64,000 nt of DNA from Streptomyces himastatinicus ATCC 53653 (GCF_000158915.1 NZ_GG657754.1:121539-185538), one strand, 5' to 3'. Numbered from the stretch's first letter, positions 1 to 11,284 are shown. The notes: generated by a model not told the origin, from the letters alone. Program-made: numbers and translations.

Positions 1-525
1 TCCGAGGGGGCGGCCGACGGTGACGCCGCGGCCGATGACGCAGACCCGGGCCCCGGCCAGGGGCACGTCGTGGCGGCGCAGCAGTTCGACGATGCCGCGC
101 GGGGTGCAGGGCAGGGGGCCGTCGACGCCGAGCACGAGCCGGCCGAGGTTGGCCGGGTGCAGGCCGTCGGCGTCCTTGGCGGGGTCCATGCGGGCGAGGA
201 CGGCGCCGGTGTCGAGGCCGCGGGGCAGCGGGAGTTGCACGATGTAGCCGGTGCAGGCGGGGTCGGCGTTGAGTTCGTCGACGACGGTCTCGATCTGCGC
301 TTGTGTGGCGTCGGCGGGGAGTTCGCGGCGGATCGAGGCGATTCCGACCTGGGCGCAGTCGCGGTGTTTTCCGGCGACGTAGGCGTGGCTGCCGGGGTCG
401 TCGCCGACGAGCAGGGTGCCGAGGCCGGGCGCCGCGCCCCGTGCGGTGAGGGCGGCGACGCGGGCGGTGAGTTCGGTGCGGATCTCCGCGGCGGTGCGGC
501 GTCCGTCGAGGATGTGTGCGCTCAT
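1..525 (-). CDS. folD: FolD, methylenetetrahydrofolate dehydrogenase / cyclohydrolase (3' part outside window)
   Basis: Bifunctional cytosolic enzyme that oxidises 5,10-methylene-THF with NADP and hydrolyses the product to 10-formyl-THF. The visible 175 residues begin [16 protein letters not shown] and contain the family signatures [14 protein letters not shown] (catalytic Lys in YVxxK), VQLPLP and [13 protein letters not shown], followed by the start of the NAD(P)-binding part ([13 protein letters not shown]). The C-terminal roughly 110 residues lie beyond the left edge. It sits 18 bp downstream of the dimethylglycine oxidase gene on the same strand, so the two are probably co-transcribed. 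FolD would process the methylene-THF that the oxidase makes. The identification is firm; only the end is unseen. Confidence 0.95.
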   Translation of the reverse strand, partial: MSAHILDGRRTAAEIRTELTARVAALTARGAAPGLGTLLVGDDPGSHAYVAGKHRDCAQVGIASIRRELPADATQAQIETVVDELNADPACTGYIVQLPLPRGLDTGAVLARMDPAKDADGLHPANLGRLVLGVDGPLPCTPRGIVELLRRHDVPLAGARVCVIGRGVTVGRPLG

Positions 526-543
526 GTTCGTGGTACCTCTTCC

Positions 544-3060
<2,517 letters not shown>

Positions 3061-3151
3061 TCAAGGGTCGGATCAGGGAATCGACCGGCCCGCAAAAGCC
3101 CCCTTGACCGCCCGGCCACCGCACTGGAGCATGTTGCGCATCACTCACCAC

Positions 3152-3168
3152 GTTGCGCCATACGCACC
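3152..3168. promoter_or_regulatory. Candidate IclR operator (one mismatch) upstream of purU
   Basis: GTTGC, 7 nt, GCACC lies 15 bp before the purU start and matches the GTTGC-N7-GCAAC motif at 2998 and 4112 with one change. A further GTTGCGCA half-site lies at 3133-3140. The position would let one regulator control both divergent transcripts. Confidence 0.45.
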
Positions 3169-3183
3169 ACGATGGAGGATGTC

Positions 3184-4056
3184 ATGTCTCCTCGACCGCA
3201 GCCCGGCCGCGAGTTCGTCCTCACCCTGTCGTGCCCGGACCGGGCCGGCCTCGTCCACGCCGTGGCCACGTATCTCGTCAGCCACTCCGGCAACATCCTG
3301 GAGAGCCAACAGTTCGACGACCGGCGGCAGGACCGCTTCTTCATGCGGGTGCACTTCGACGTCCTGGACCCGGACGTCTCCCTGGCGGAGCTGCGGACGG
3401 GTTTCGGGCCGGTGGCAGAGTCCCACCGGATCACCTGGCAGCTGCACGACGCGTCGACCCCGACCCGCACGCTGATCATGGTGTCGAAGTTCGGCCACTG
3501 CCTGAACGACCTGCTCTTCCGCAGGTCCACGGGCGCCCTCAAGGTCGACATCCCGGCGATCGTCTCCAACCACCGCACCTTCGAGCCGCTGGCCCGGAAC
3601 TACGGCATCCCCTTCCACCACATACCGGTGACCCCGGAGACGAAGCACGAGGCTGAGGCGCGGCTGCTGCGCCTCGTGGACGAGCTGGACGTCGACCTCG
3701 TGGTCCTCGCCCGCTACATGCAGATCCTCTCCGACGACCTGTGCAAGCAGCTCGACGGCCGGGCGATCAACATCCACCACTCGTTCCTGCCGAGCTTCAA
3801 GGGCGCGCGGCCGTACGTCCAGGCCCATGAGCGCGGCGTCAAGCTCGTCGGGGCCACCGCCCACTACGTCACGTCCGACCTCGACGAAGGCCCGATCATC
3901 GAGCAGGACGTCGTCCGCGTGGACCACTCGCGCGCCCCGGACGAGCTGGTCACCATGGGCCGCGACGTCGAGGCCCAGGTGCTCGCCCGCGCCGTGGAAT
4001 GGCACAGTGAGAGCCGGGTACTGGTCAACGGCAACCGTACGGTCGTCTTCCGCTGA
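3184..4056 (+). CDS. purU: PurU, formyltetrahydrofolate deformylase
   Basis: Hydrolyses 10-formyl-THF to formate and THF, so it can release one-carbon units made by the oxidase and FolD. The 290 residues show an N-terminal ACT domain (about 10-85, beginning FVLTLSCPDRAGLVHAVA) and a C-terminal formyltransferase domain. The catalytic triad residues Asn196, His198 (INIHHSFLPSF) and Asp234 (DLDEGPI) are visible. ATG at 3184 is chosen because GGAGG lies 5 nt upstream; longer in-frame extensions have no ribosome binding site. It is divergent from the dimethylglycine oxidase-folD operon and 63 bp upstream of the iclR gene. Pairing PurU with methylglycine oxidation is a known way to drain surplus formyl-THF. 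Confidence 0.95.
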   Translation: MSPRPQPGREFVLTLSCPDRAGLVHAVATYLVSHSGNILESQQFDDRRQDRFFMRVHFDVLDPDVSLAELRTGFGPVAESHRITWQLHDASTPTRTLIMVSKFGHCLNDLLFRRSTGALKVDIPAIVSNHRTFEPLARNYGIPFHHIPVTPETKHEAEARLLRLVDELDVDLVVLARYMQILSDDLCKQLDGRAINIHHSFLPSFKGARPYVQAHERGVKLVGATAHYVTSDLDEGPIIEQDVVRVDHSRAPDELVTMGRDVEAQVLARAVEWHSESRVLVNGNRTVVFR

Positions 4057-4111
4057 CGGCCGCCCTCCGACAGGTCCTGGCCCACGAGCCCCCCGCTCAC
4101 CTGCACGTATA

Positions 4112-4128
4112 GTTGCGTTATGGGCAAC
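4112..4128. promoter_or_regulatory. Candidate autoregulatory IclR operator over the iclR start codon
   Basis: GTTGC, 7 nt, GCAAC spans the ATG at 4120-4122, extended by one matching A/T pair to AGTTGC-N7-GCAACT. It is the same motif as at 2998-3014. A site over the start codon suggests autorepression. Confidence 0.55.
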
Positions 4129-4917
4129 TACACGGCAGATGGTGGAACAACAGGTCCCCCGGGGACCGGGGTGCAGTCCGTCGACCGTGCCGTCAGCGTC
4201 ATGGAGATCCTCGCCCAGCGCGGCGAGGCGGGCGTGAGCGAGGTCGCCGCCGAGATCGAGGTTCATAAGTCGACCGCGTTCCGCCTGCTCGGAGCGCTGG
4301 AGGCACGCGGTCTGGTCGAGCAGGCGGCCGAGCGGGGCAAGTACCGGCTCGGCTTCGGGATCGTGCGCCTGGCGGGCTCGGTCATGGGCCGCCTCGACAT
4401 CACCCAGCAGGGCCGGCCGGTGTGCGAGCGGCTGGCCGAGGAGATCGGCGAGACCGTCAACATCGCCGTCCTGCGCGAGCACTACGCGGTCAACCTCTAC
4501 CAGGTGCGCGGCCCGGGCGCCGTCGGCACCCACCGGTGGGTCGGGCAGCTCACCCCGCTGCACGCCACGTCCAGCGGCAAGATCCTGCTGGCCCACCTGT
4601 CCGCGAAGGAGCGCGCCGCGGCGCTCAAGGCGTCCGGGATGGAGAAGCTGACGCCGCGCACCCTGACCGCCAAGACCAAGCTGGAGAAGAACCTCACCGA
4701 GACGCGGAAGCGCGGGTACGCGGTGACGCTGGAGGAACTCGAGATCGGACTGCACGCCATGGCGGCCCCGATCCGGTCCGGCGACGGCGAGGTCATCGCC
4801 GCCCTCAGCGCCTCCGGCCCCGCCTACCGCTTCACCGAGGAGCGCATCCCCGAACTCGCTCCCGTGCTGGTCAACGGCGCCGAGGAGATCAGCCACCGGA
4901 TGGGTTACGCGGGCTGA
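4120..4917 (+). CDS. IclR-family transcriptional regulator
   Basis: A 265-residue regulator with an N-terminal winged helix-turn-helix (about 20-80: VQSVDRAVSVMEILAQ, VSEVAAEIEVHKSTAFRLL) and the C-terminal IclR effector domain (about 95-260: LHATSSGKILLAHL, GYAVTLEELEIGLHAMAAP). It lies directly downstream of purU. The inverted repeat GTTGC-N7-GCAAC overlaps its start and recurs between purU and the dimethylglycine oxidase gene. This makes it the likely local regulator of methylglycine and one-carbon genes. The effector is unknown. No strong Shine-Dalgarno sequence precedes the ATG; GTG alternatives further in would cut into the N-terminus. Confidence 0.9.
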   Translation: MGNYTADGGTTGPPGTGVQSVDRAVSVMEILAQRGEAGVSEVAAEIEVHKSTAFRLLGALEARGLVEQAAERGKYRLGFGIVRLAGSVMGRLDITQQGRPVCERLAEEIGETVNIAVLREHYAVNLYQVRGPGAVGTHRWVGQLTPLHATSSGKILLAHLSAKERAAALKASGMEKLTPRTLTAKTKLEKNLTETRKRGYAVTLEELEIGLHAMAAPIRSGDGEVIAALSASGPAYRFTEERIPELAPVLVNGAEEISHRMGYAG

Positions 4918-4924
4918 GCCCCGC

Positions 4925-4948
4925 CCGGCCCGCGTGGCCGCGGGCCGG
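4925..4948. terminator. GC hairpin terminator after the IclR gene
   Basis: A perfect 10-bp stem (CCGGCCCGCG / CGCGGGCCGG) with a TGGC loop begins 8 bp past the iclR stop. It separates that gene from the convergent Rieske remnant. There is no U-tract, as is usual in streptomycetes. Confidence 0.7.
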
Positions 4949-4985
4949 TGGCGCCCGAGCGCCGGGGTGCCGGTGCCGCGCTCCG

Positions 4986-5767
4986 CTACGCGCCGAGTCG
5001 GGCCTGGAGCCAGGTGTGAAAGGCGCCGATGTGGTGCTCGATGGGCACCAGGACACCGCCTTTGGTGTACGCCCGGGACTCCATCCCCGGCTGCGTACGC
5101 TCACACGCGTCGAAGTCCTTCTGATTCACCTGGTGGAACAGTTCCACCGAACGCTCCACATCCGCGCCGCTGTCGACCACATGCGGGAGGTAGAGCCAGT
5201 CGCACTCCACGACCGTGCGGTCGGCCGCCATCGGATACATCCGGTGGATCCGGTCCAGCCCCTCCGAGCCGTCGACGTGTATCCCCGGGCCTCTTCCCCG
5301 AACTCCGCGCCATGGCCCACGTAGTACTGCGCCGCGAAGCCATCCGCGAACTCCGGTAGCACCTCCGTCAGTTCCGGATGGATCGTCGCGCAGTGATAGC
5401 ACTCCATGCAGTTCTCGACGATCAGCTTCCAGTTGGCCTGTACGTCGTAGGTGATCCGCCGCCCCGGCCGCAGCCCGTCGATCCCGTAGTTCGCGATCGC
5501 CTCGGCATCTCCCAGCCGCTCGGCCACCACGCCGATCACGTCCTCCTCGAACGACGGAGGATCGTCGGCCAGGCACACCCACACATACCCCAGCCACTCC
5601 CGGACGTGGACCTTGACCAGCCCGAATTCGACCCGGTCGACATCCGGCATCGACGTCAGATTCGGTGCCGCCACCGCTTCCGGTGTGAAGTCGCACCTAT
5701 CCCCTGTGAAGGATTCACCTGAGTGGCCCGCACAGGCCGCCAACGGGCCCGGGCAGGGCAGCCGCAC
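4986..5767 (-). pseudogene. Decayed Rieske oxygenase alpha subunit (glycine betaine monooxygenase GbcA-like)
   Basis: The catalytic domain of a ring-hydroxylating-type oxygenase is recognisable. NWKLIVENCMECYHCATIH carries the two iron-ligand histidines (H-x4-H), followed by PELTEVLPEF. The N-terminal Rieske domain with its CxH...CxxH ligands is absent: the reading frame opens at 5767, only 33 bp from the upstream transporter stop. Near 5282-5286 a GGGG run breaks the frame. Adding one G would join ...GEEARG to the continuation IHVDGSEGLDRIHRMYPM, which runs to TAG at 4986. So the gene is both 5'-truncated and frameshifted. Such proteins demethylate glycine betaine to dimethylglycine, the substrate of the neighbouring oxidase. 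Family assignment is inferred from the iron motif and context. Confidence 0.75.
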
Positions 5768-5800
5768 CCCGGGCCGGCCTGAGTTTTCGCCGTCGGTCGG

Positions 5801-6622
5801 CTATCCCTTCACGGCCCCGGACAGCATCCCCGAGATGAAGTGACGCTGGAGGAACACATAGAGGATCACCACCGGTAGGGCCACGATCACGGACGCCGCG
5901 GCAAGCAGGGAGAACTGGGTGGTGTGCTCGCCCTGGAAGAAGGCGAGGCCGAGGGGCGCGGTGCGCTTGCTCTCGTTCGTGATCATGACGAGCGGGAGCA
6001 GGAACTCGTTCCAGGTCCACATGAAGACGAGCATGGCCATCGTGACCAGTGCCGGGCGCCCGGACGGCACCAGGATCTGCCACAGCACCCGCCAGTCCGA
6101 GGCCCCGTCGAGTCTGGCCGCCTCGATCACGCTGGACGGCACCGAACGGAAGAAGTTGCGCATCCAGAAGATGCCGAAGGCCAGGGACTGGGCGGTCTGC
6201 GGAAGGATCAGCGACCAGTACGAGTCGGTGAGACCGAGGGAGCGCAGGTTGAAGTAGAGCGGGATGACGAATGCCTCCGGCGGCACCATCAGGCCGATCA
6301 GGGTGGTGTAGAAGAGCAGCGAGCGGCAGGGATAGGTGAAGTGCGCGAAGGAGTAACCGGCCAGGATCGCCAGGACCGCGGTGAGCAGCACCACGCTCAC
6401 GGTGACCAGCACGCTGGACGCGAGGTAGGTGGCGAAGTGCCCCTCGGCCCAGGCCTCGGAGAAGTTGCCCCAGTCGAGCCGGTCCGGCCAGCTGAAGGAC
6501 GCGGAGGACTGGCTGCGCGGGGCGAGCGCGGAGGTCAGCACGCCGATGAGGGGCAGCGTGGCGAGGGCCGCGAAGACGATGAGGATCGCGTAGCTGAGAG
6601 CGCGTTCGCGCCGGGAGATCAC
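5801..6622 (-). CDS. Carbohydrate ABC transporter permease (MalG type)
   Basis: An inner-membrane permease of 273 residues with about six hydrophobic segments. The cytoplasmic EAA loop (EAARLDGASDWRVLWQILVP), which docks the ATPase, is visible. It begins with GTG at 6622, with GGAGG 8 nt upstream inside the end of the preceding permease gene (gap 3 bp). It is the last gene of a binding protein-permease-permease operon. No ATPase gene is nearby, so a shared MsiK-type ATPase is likely, as known for streptomycete sugar importers. The neighbouring GH76 mannanase and DeoR regulator suggest manno-oligosaccharides as substrate, but that is inference. Confidence 0.9.
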   Translation of the reverse strand: MISRRERALSYAILIVFAALATLPLIGVLTSALAPRSQSSASFSWPDRLDWGNFSEAWAEGHFATYLASSVLVTVSVVLLTAVLAILAGYSFAHFTYPCRSLLFYTTLIGLMVPPEAFVIPLYFNLRSLGLTDSYWSLILPQTAQSLAFGIFWMRNFFRSVPSSVIEAARLDGASDWRVLWQILVPSGRPALVTMAMLVFMWTWNEFLLPLVMITNESKRTAPLGLAFFQGEHTTQFSLLAAASVIVALPVVILYVFLQRHFISGMLSGAVKG

Positions 6623-6625
6623 CGG

Positions 6626-7570
6626 TCAGTCCTCCTTGGGCTGGAGCTTGGTGATCGCGTAGGTGACCAGCAGGATGATCAGCGTCAGGACCACGGCGAT
6701 GGCGCAGGCCGAGCCGACCTGGCCGGTACTGAAGGCACGGTTGTACACCTCGAAGGCGGGCAGACTGGTGGAGTCGCCGGGGCCGCCGTGCGTGGTGATG
6801 TACACCAGGTCGAACGTGCGCAGCGCGGCGATGACGGTGAGGGTGAGCGCCACGGTGATCTGGCCGCGCAGTCCGGGCAGCGTGACGGCGAAGAACTCCC
6901 GGACCGCTCCGGCGCCGTCCACCTTGGCGGCCTCGTAGAGTTCGCGCGGAATCTGGCTGATCCCGGAGATGAACAGCACGAGGCACAGGCCGATTTCCAG
7001 CCAGGTGCCGATGAGGCCGACGGCCGGCAGGGCGGTGCCGAAGTCGCCGAGCCAGGCGCGGGTGACCGACTTCAGGCCGATGGCCCGCAGCAGGGTGTTG
7101 AGCACTCCGTCGGGCGCGTAGATGGCCGTCCACGCGGTGGCGGTGACGACCATGGCGACGATCTGGGGCAGGAAGATCACGGCGCGGAAGAAGGACGCGC
7201 CGCGCAGCCGTGCCGCACGGGTGGTCACCCCTGCCAGCATCAGGGCCAGCACGGTCGGGACAACCGCGTAGAAGACGATGAGCACCAGGGAGTGGACGAA
7301 GCTCGCGCGCAGCTGCGGGCTTCGTGCGATCTCGGCGTAGTTGGCGAGACCGGCCCAGGTCGAGCCGGACAGCCCGTCCCAGTGGTAGAGGGAAATCTGG
7401 ACCAGTTGCCCGAGCGGGACCAGCAGGAAGGCGGCGAGGACGGTGAAGGCGGGCAGGAGGTAGAGGTATCCCTTCGCCTGGATGCGGCCGCGGCGCCCGG
7501 CCGGCCGCCGCCGTCGGGGCGCTTCGGCCGGGCGCTTGTGCGCGGGTGTGCGGGGCGTGGTGACTGCCAT
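6626..7570 (-). CDS. Carbohydrate ABC transporter permease (MalF type)
   Basis: A 314-residue membrane protein with a basic cytoplasmic N-terminus (about 30 residues), then hydrophobic segments beginning GYLYLLPAFTVLAAFLLVPL. It has the EAA motif (ELYEAAKVDGAGAVREFFAVTLP). It is the first permease of the importer, 23 bp after the binding-protein gene and 3 bp before the second permease. ATG at 7570 is used because upstream in-frame sequence belongs to the binding-protein gene read in another frame. Confidence 0.9.
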   Translation of the reverse strand: MAVTTPRTPAHKRPAEAPRRRRPAGRRGRIQAKGYLYLLPAFTVLAAFLLVPLGQLVQISLYHWDGLSGSTWAGLANYAEIARSPQLRASFVHSLVLIVFYAVVPTVLALMLAGVTTRAARLRGASFFRAVIFLPQIVAMVVTATAWTAIYAPDGVLNTLLRAIGLKSVTRAWLGDFGTALPAVGLIGTWLEIGLCLVLFISGISQIPRELYEAAKVDGAGAVREFFAVTLPGLRGQITVALTLTVIAALRTFDLVYITTHGGPGDSTSLPAFEVYNRAFSTGQVGSACAIAVVLTLIILLVTYAITKLQPKED

Positions 7571-7593
7571 GGCTTCCGTTTCCGCTCGCGGGC

Positions 7594-8967
7594 CTACCTG
7601 CTCTGCTGGAAGGAGGAGTAGTCGGCCTGGAGCTTCTCGCCGAACTTCTCCGGGCTCAGCTGGCCTGCCGTCACCTCCTGTACCGCGGCGGTGAGGGTGT
7701 CGTAGAAGGTCGGGGTCGTGTAGTCGAGGTACGGCAGCAGTCCGTCCTTCTGGCTGACGGCCTTCCACTCCTTCAGGATGTCGGCGTGGACCGTGCCCTT
7801 GGCGGGCTTCCATGACGGGGGCGGCAGCGCGGGGAGGTTGCCCTTGTCCGCGGAGGCCTTCATGCCGCCCGCGTCGACCAGGAAGTTGATGTACGCCGCG
7901 GCCACGTCGGGGTGCCGGGACTTGGACGTGACCGCCCACGCCAACCCCTCGCCGCCCTGGGTGAGCGGGGTGGCGCCGGAGGACGGGGCCAGTGCGCTGA
8001 AGCCGACCTTTCCGGCTCCCATCTTCTGCGCGAGCGTGGCCTGCTGCCAGGTGCCGTCCACCAGGAAGGCGGACTTGCCCGCGGCGAAGGCGGACGCGGC
8101 CTGGTCGGCGCTCTGGCCGTTGAAGCCGGGCGTCAGGTAGCCCTTCTTGGCCCACTGCTGGAGGACCTGGGCGGCCTTCACCGTGCCGGAGCCGGTCCAC
8201 TTCGCCTTGCCCTGGTCGAAGACCAGGTTGCGGACCTCGGCCTTGCCCGCGGTCAGGGCCTGGACCACACCGAAGAGGTGGATGCCCGGGCTCTTGTCGG
8301 AGTCGCCGTAGGAGACAGGCAGCAGGCCGGAGGCCTTCGCCTTGGCGAGCGCGCTCTGGAACTCGGCGAGGGTGGCCGGGGGTGCTATGCCGAGGGACTT
8401 CAGCTTGGCCTTGTTGTAGTAGACACCGATGATCTCGCCGGTCTGGGAGACGCCGTACAGGTTGCCGGTCTTCCAGGTCTTGCCGTCGGCGGAGAACTTG
8501 TTGAGGTCGAGCAGCTGCTGGGGGTAGGCGGTGGACCAGCCGTAAACCTTGGCGTAGCGGTCGACGGGCTGGAGCAGCTTGGCCTTCACGAAGGCGCCCA
8601 TGTCGGGGTAGCCCTGGTTGGCCTGGATGGCGTCCGGGGGGTTGGCGGAGGACAGGGCGAGCTTGAGCGTCGTTTTGAGGTCGGAGAAGGACCGGGAGAC
8701 GCGCTTGATGGTGACGTTCGGGTACTTCTTCATGAACGCCGCGTTGAGCGCCTTGGTCGAGGCGTCGGTGCCGGCATCGGTGTTCTGGTCCCACACGGTG
8801 AGCGTGACCTTGCCGGCCTTGGCCGGGTCGGTGGAGACCGGGCTCGCGCTGCCCGAGCCCTTCGGCGAACCGCTGTCGCCGCCCGGTGCGCAGGCCGCCG
8901 CGGCTGTCAGACACGCGGCGGTGAGGGTGGCCGCGGCGAGGCGACGATAACGTGTTTTGTCGCTCAT
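7594..8967 (-). CDS. Extracellular sugar-binding lipoprotein of the ABC importer
   Basis: A family-1-type solute-binding protein of 457 residues. The N-terminus (SDKTRYRRLAAATLTAAC) leads to a lipoprotein cleavage region with Cys26 (TAAAAC-APGG). The mature part shows the usual fold features: LTVWDQNTDAG, GEIIGVYYNKAKLKSLG, FLVDGTWQQATLA. ATG at 8967 has GGAG upstream and gives a normal signal sequence; longer starts add a Pro/Ala-rich tail without one. It is the first gene of the importer operon and divergent from the DeoR regulator. Mannose-containing oligosaccharides are plausible ligands given the nearby GH76. Confidence 0.9.
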   Translation of the reverse strand: MSDKTRYRRLAAATLTAACLTAAAACAPGGDSGSPKGSGSASPVSTDPAKAGKVTLTVWDQNTDAGTDASTKALNAAFMKKYPNVTIKRVSRSFSDLKTTLKLALSSANPPDAIQANQGYPDMGAFVKAKLLQPVDRYAKVYGWSTAYPQQLLDLNKFSADGKTWKTGNLYGVSQTGEIIGVYYNKAKLKSLGIAPPATLAEFQSALAKAKASGLLPVSYGDSDKSPGIHLFGVVQALTAGKAEVRNLVFDQGKAKWTGSGTVKAAQVLQQWAKKGYLTPGFNGQSADQAASAFAAGKSAFLVDGTWQQATLAQKMGAGKVGFSALAPSSGATPLTQGGEGLAWAVTSKSRHPDVAAAYINFLVDAGGMKASADKGNLPALPPPSWKPAKGTVHADILKEWKAVSQKDGLLPYLDYTTPTFYDTLTAAVQEVTAGQLSPEKFGEKLQADYSSFQQSR

Positions 8968-9161
8968 GGGTGGTTCTCCTGTGATCTCGTCCGCGGTGGT
9001 GGGGAGCGGGGTGCGGGAAGGCGGGGTGTGGGAGGCGGGAGGCGGGGCGCCGGGAGGCGCCGCCCGCGCCGGTCGGGACATCTCCACCTCGGACACGCCG
9101 TGCGTGGCCATGAAGGTGCTCAACTATGAGCAAGTGATTCCGCTTATGACAAGAGTCGGTC

Positions 9162-9180
9162 AGTAAAGCACTTGTTTACT
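9162..9180. promoter_or_regulatory. Candidate DeoR operator AGTAAA-N7-TTTACT
   Basis: A perfect 6-bp inverted repeat spaced by GCACTTG lies in the 257-bp region between the divergent binding-protein and deoR genes, 45 bp before deoR. CAAGTG at 9131-9136 and CACTTG at 9169-9174 form a second, wider inverted pair. The location fits control of both transcripts by the DeoR protein. Confidence 0.5.
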
Positions 9181-9224
9181 TTTTCCCGTGACCGAAGTCA
9201 GTCAGCTGGTGCTACTTTCAGCGC

Positions 9225-10013
9225 GTGACTTCGAGCAAACGGCACGCCAAGATCGTGAAATCCCTCCGAATGACGGGAGGTGTGGCTTCCGTGCGCGAGC
9301 TGGCCGAGCGGCTCCAGGTCAGCGAGTCGACGATCCGCCGCGACCTGGCCCTGCTCGACCGCGACGGCGAGCTCATACGCACCTACGGCGGTGCCGCCCT
9401 GTCGCTGAGCGCCAGCGCGGAGGCCGCGGCGGAGAAGGCCGATGACGAGGAGCCGTTCGACGTCTCGGCATCACACGACATGGCGATGAAGGAAGCCATG
9501 GCCACGCGCGCCGCGGAACTCGTGGTGGACGACAGCGTGGTCGTCCTGGACATCGGCACCAGCACCGCCATGATCGCCCGTCGGCTGCGCGGCCGCCCGG
9601 TCACCGTGATCACCAGCAACGTGGCCGTTTTGGACGAGCTGCGAGACGACGACGCGGTACGGCTGGTCATGCTCGGTGGCGTACTGCGCCGCAATTATCA
9701 GTCCATGGTCGGCTCGCTCACCGAGACGGCCCTGCGACAGATCAGCGCCGACCTGCTGTTTCTGAGCTGCACGGGCGTACGGCCCAGCGGGCACGTCGTG
9801 GACAACATGGCCGTCGAGGCGCCCATCAAGCAGGCCATGATCGAGGTCGCCGACAGCGTGGTGCTGGTGGCCACCGAGACGAAGTTCCCCGGTACGGGCA
9901 GCCTGCGCCTGTGCTCGCTCTCCGACGTCGACGTCCTCGTCACCACCACCGGCGCCGACCCCCAGACGCTGGAGTTGTTCCGGCAGGCGGGCGGAAAGGT
10001 GATCACCGCATGA
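9225..10013 (+). CDS. DeoR-family sugar-responsive repressor
   Basis: A 262-residue DeoR/GlpR regulator. The N-terminal HTH reads VASVRELAERLQVSESTIRRDL (split: helix VSESTIRRDL at about 30-40). The C-terminal sugar-phosphate-binding domain includes VVLDIGTSTAMIAR, MLGGVLRRNYQSMVG and LVATETKF. The GTG start at 9225 has no clear Shine-Dalgarno sequence, so translation may be leaderless or weak. It is divergent from the sugar importer and followed after 127 bp by the GH76 gene. It probably controls both, responding to a phosphorylated sugar. Confidence 0.9.
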   Translation: MTSSKRHAKIVKSLRMTGGVASVRELAERLQVSESTIRRDLALLDRDGELIRTYGGAALSLSASAEAAAEKADDEEPFDVSASHDMAMKEAMATRAAELVVDDSVVVLDIGTSTAMIARRLRGRPVTVITSNVAVLDELRDDDAVRLVMLGGVLRRNYQSMVGSLTETALRQISADLLFLSCTGVRPSGHVVDNMAVEAPIKQAMIEVADSVVLVATETKFPGTGSLRLCSLSDVDVLVTTTGADPQTLELFRQAGGKVITA

Positions 10014-10140
10014 GGCCGTCCCAGCCGCCCGGATACCGGCCACCCGGCCACAGCCCCTGACGGTGTACCCGCGCCGTCCTACGCACCCCACGCCCCACCC
10101 CCGAGGAGCAGTGCCTCTCACCACCCAAGGAGTTCCCGAC

Positions 10141-11265
10141 ATGCACAGACGGGCCCGAAGAATATGGACCACCGCGGTCGTCGCCGCCTGCGGTGTGGTC
10201 CTGTCCCTGCTCGCGGCCGCCGTGCCGGCCCAGGGCGCACCTCAGGCCGCCCCCACCGCACGCGCCAAGGCCGCCGCGGCCATCGACGCGATGATGGGCT
10301 TCTACGACCAGAAGACCGGCCGCTGGAATCCCGATGCCCCCTGGTGGCAGTCGGGGAACGCCCTCCAGGCGCTGCTGGACTACATGACGACGACCGGCTC
10401 ACGGAAGTATCTGCCCGAGGTCAAGAACACGATCGCCGAACAGCGGAAGCCCCTGGAGTGGTGGCCGCAGGGCGGCGGCGAGTTCAGGGCCGACTCCACC
10501 GACGACACCGGCTGGTGGGCGCTGGCCATGACCCGCATGTACGACCTGACCCGCGACAAGCAGTACCTGAACATCGCCAAGCTGGACGAGACCTACATGC
10601 GCGACTACTGGGATGACACCTGTGGCGGCGGTATCTGGTGGGACATCCCGAGCAAGACCTACAAGAACGCGATCAGCATCGAGCTGTACATCAAGCTCGC
10701 CGCGTCCCTGCACAACCGGATCCCCGGCGACAAGGTGTACCTGAACCACGCCCTCGAAGCGTGGAACTGGTTCAAGAACAGCGGGATGATCAATAACGAT
10801 CACCTCGTCAACGACGGCCTGACCACGCAGAGCGGCGGCTGTGCCAACAACGGCGGCACCACCTGGACCTACAACCAGGGCGTGGTCCTCGGCGGGCTCG
10901 TCGAGCTGTACAAGGCCACCGGCGACAAGAGCATGCTCACCACCGCGCGGCAGATCGCCGACGCCGTGATCGCCAGCCCGCAGCTGTCGCCGAAGGGCAT
11001 CCTGACCGAGCCCTGCGAGGCGGTCGGGAACTGCGAATTCGACGGGACGGCCTTCAAAGGCATCTTCGCGCGCAACCTCGGCGAACTCGACAAGGCCCTC
11101 CTCGGACATCCCTACCGCAGCTATCTCCAGGCGCAGGCGAACTCCGCTTACGCCAACGACCGGAACGGCGAAAACCAGTACGGACAGAGCTGGGCAGGAC
11201 CGTTCGACAAGGCGTCCATCGGCCGCCAGGAGTCGGCTGCATCGCTCCTGATCTCCGTCCTCTGA
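10141..11265 (+). CDS. Secreted GH76 alpha-1,6-mannanase-type glycosyl hydrolase
   Basis: A secreted endo-mannanase-type enzyme of 374 residues. A signal peptide (RRARRIWTTAVVAACGVVLS to about residue 32, AQG-AP) precedes the (alpha/alpha)6 barrel. The paired aspartates Asp121-Asp122 in STDDTGWWALAM match the GH76 catalytic DD. GGIWWDI and GTTWTYNQGVVLGG are further family segments. ATG at 10141 is preceded by AAGGAG; the upstream GTG extension would bury the signal peptide. Together with the adjacent importer it suggests extracellular cleavage of alpha-mannan (yeast cell wall or actinobacterial mannan) and uptake of fragments. Substrate is inferred from the family. Confidence 0.9.
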   Translation: MHRRARRIWTTAVVAACGVVLSLLAAAVPAQGAPQAAPTARAKAAAAIDAMMGFYDQKTGRWNPDAPWWQSGNALQALLDYMTTTGSRKYLPEVKNTIAEQRKPLEWWPQGGGEFRADSTDDTGWWALAMTRMYDLTRDKQYLNIAKLDETYMRDYWDDTCGGGIWWDIPSKTYKNAISIELYIKLAASLHNRIPGDKVYLNHALEAWNWFKNSGMINNDHLVNDGLTTQSGGCANNGGTTWTYNQGVVLGGLVELYKATGDKSMLTTARQIADAVIASPQLSPKGILTEPCEAVGNCEFDGTAFKGIFARNLGELDKALLGHPYRSYLQAQANSAYANDRNGENQYGQSWAGPFDKASIGRQESAASLLISVL

Positions 11266-11284
11266 CCCGCAAACCGCCCCGATA

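Noticed and set aside
5924..7621. Long plus-strand frame opposite the ABC permease genes
   Set aside because: Composition (Gly, Glu, Arg-rich repeats) is typical of antisense frames in high-GC DNA. The minus-strand permeases have clear family motifs.
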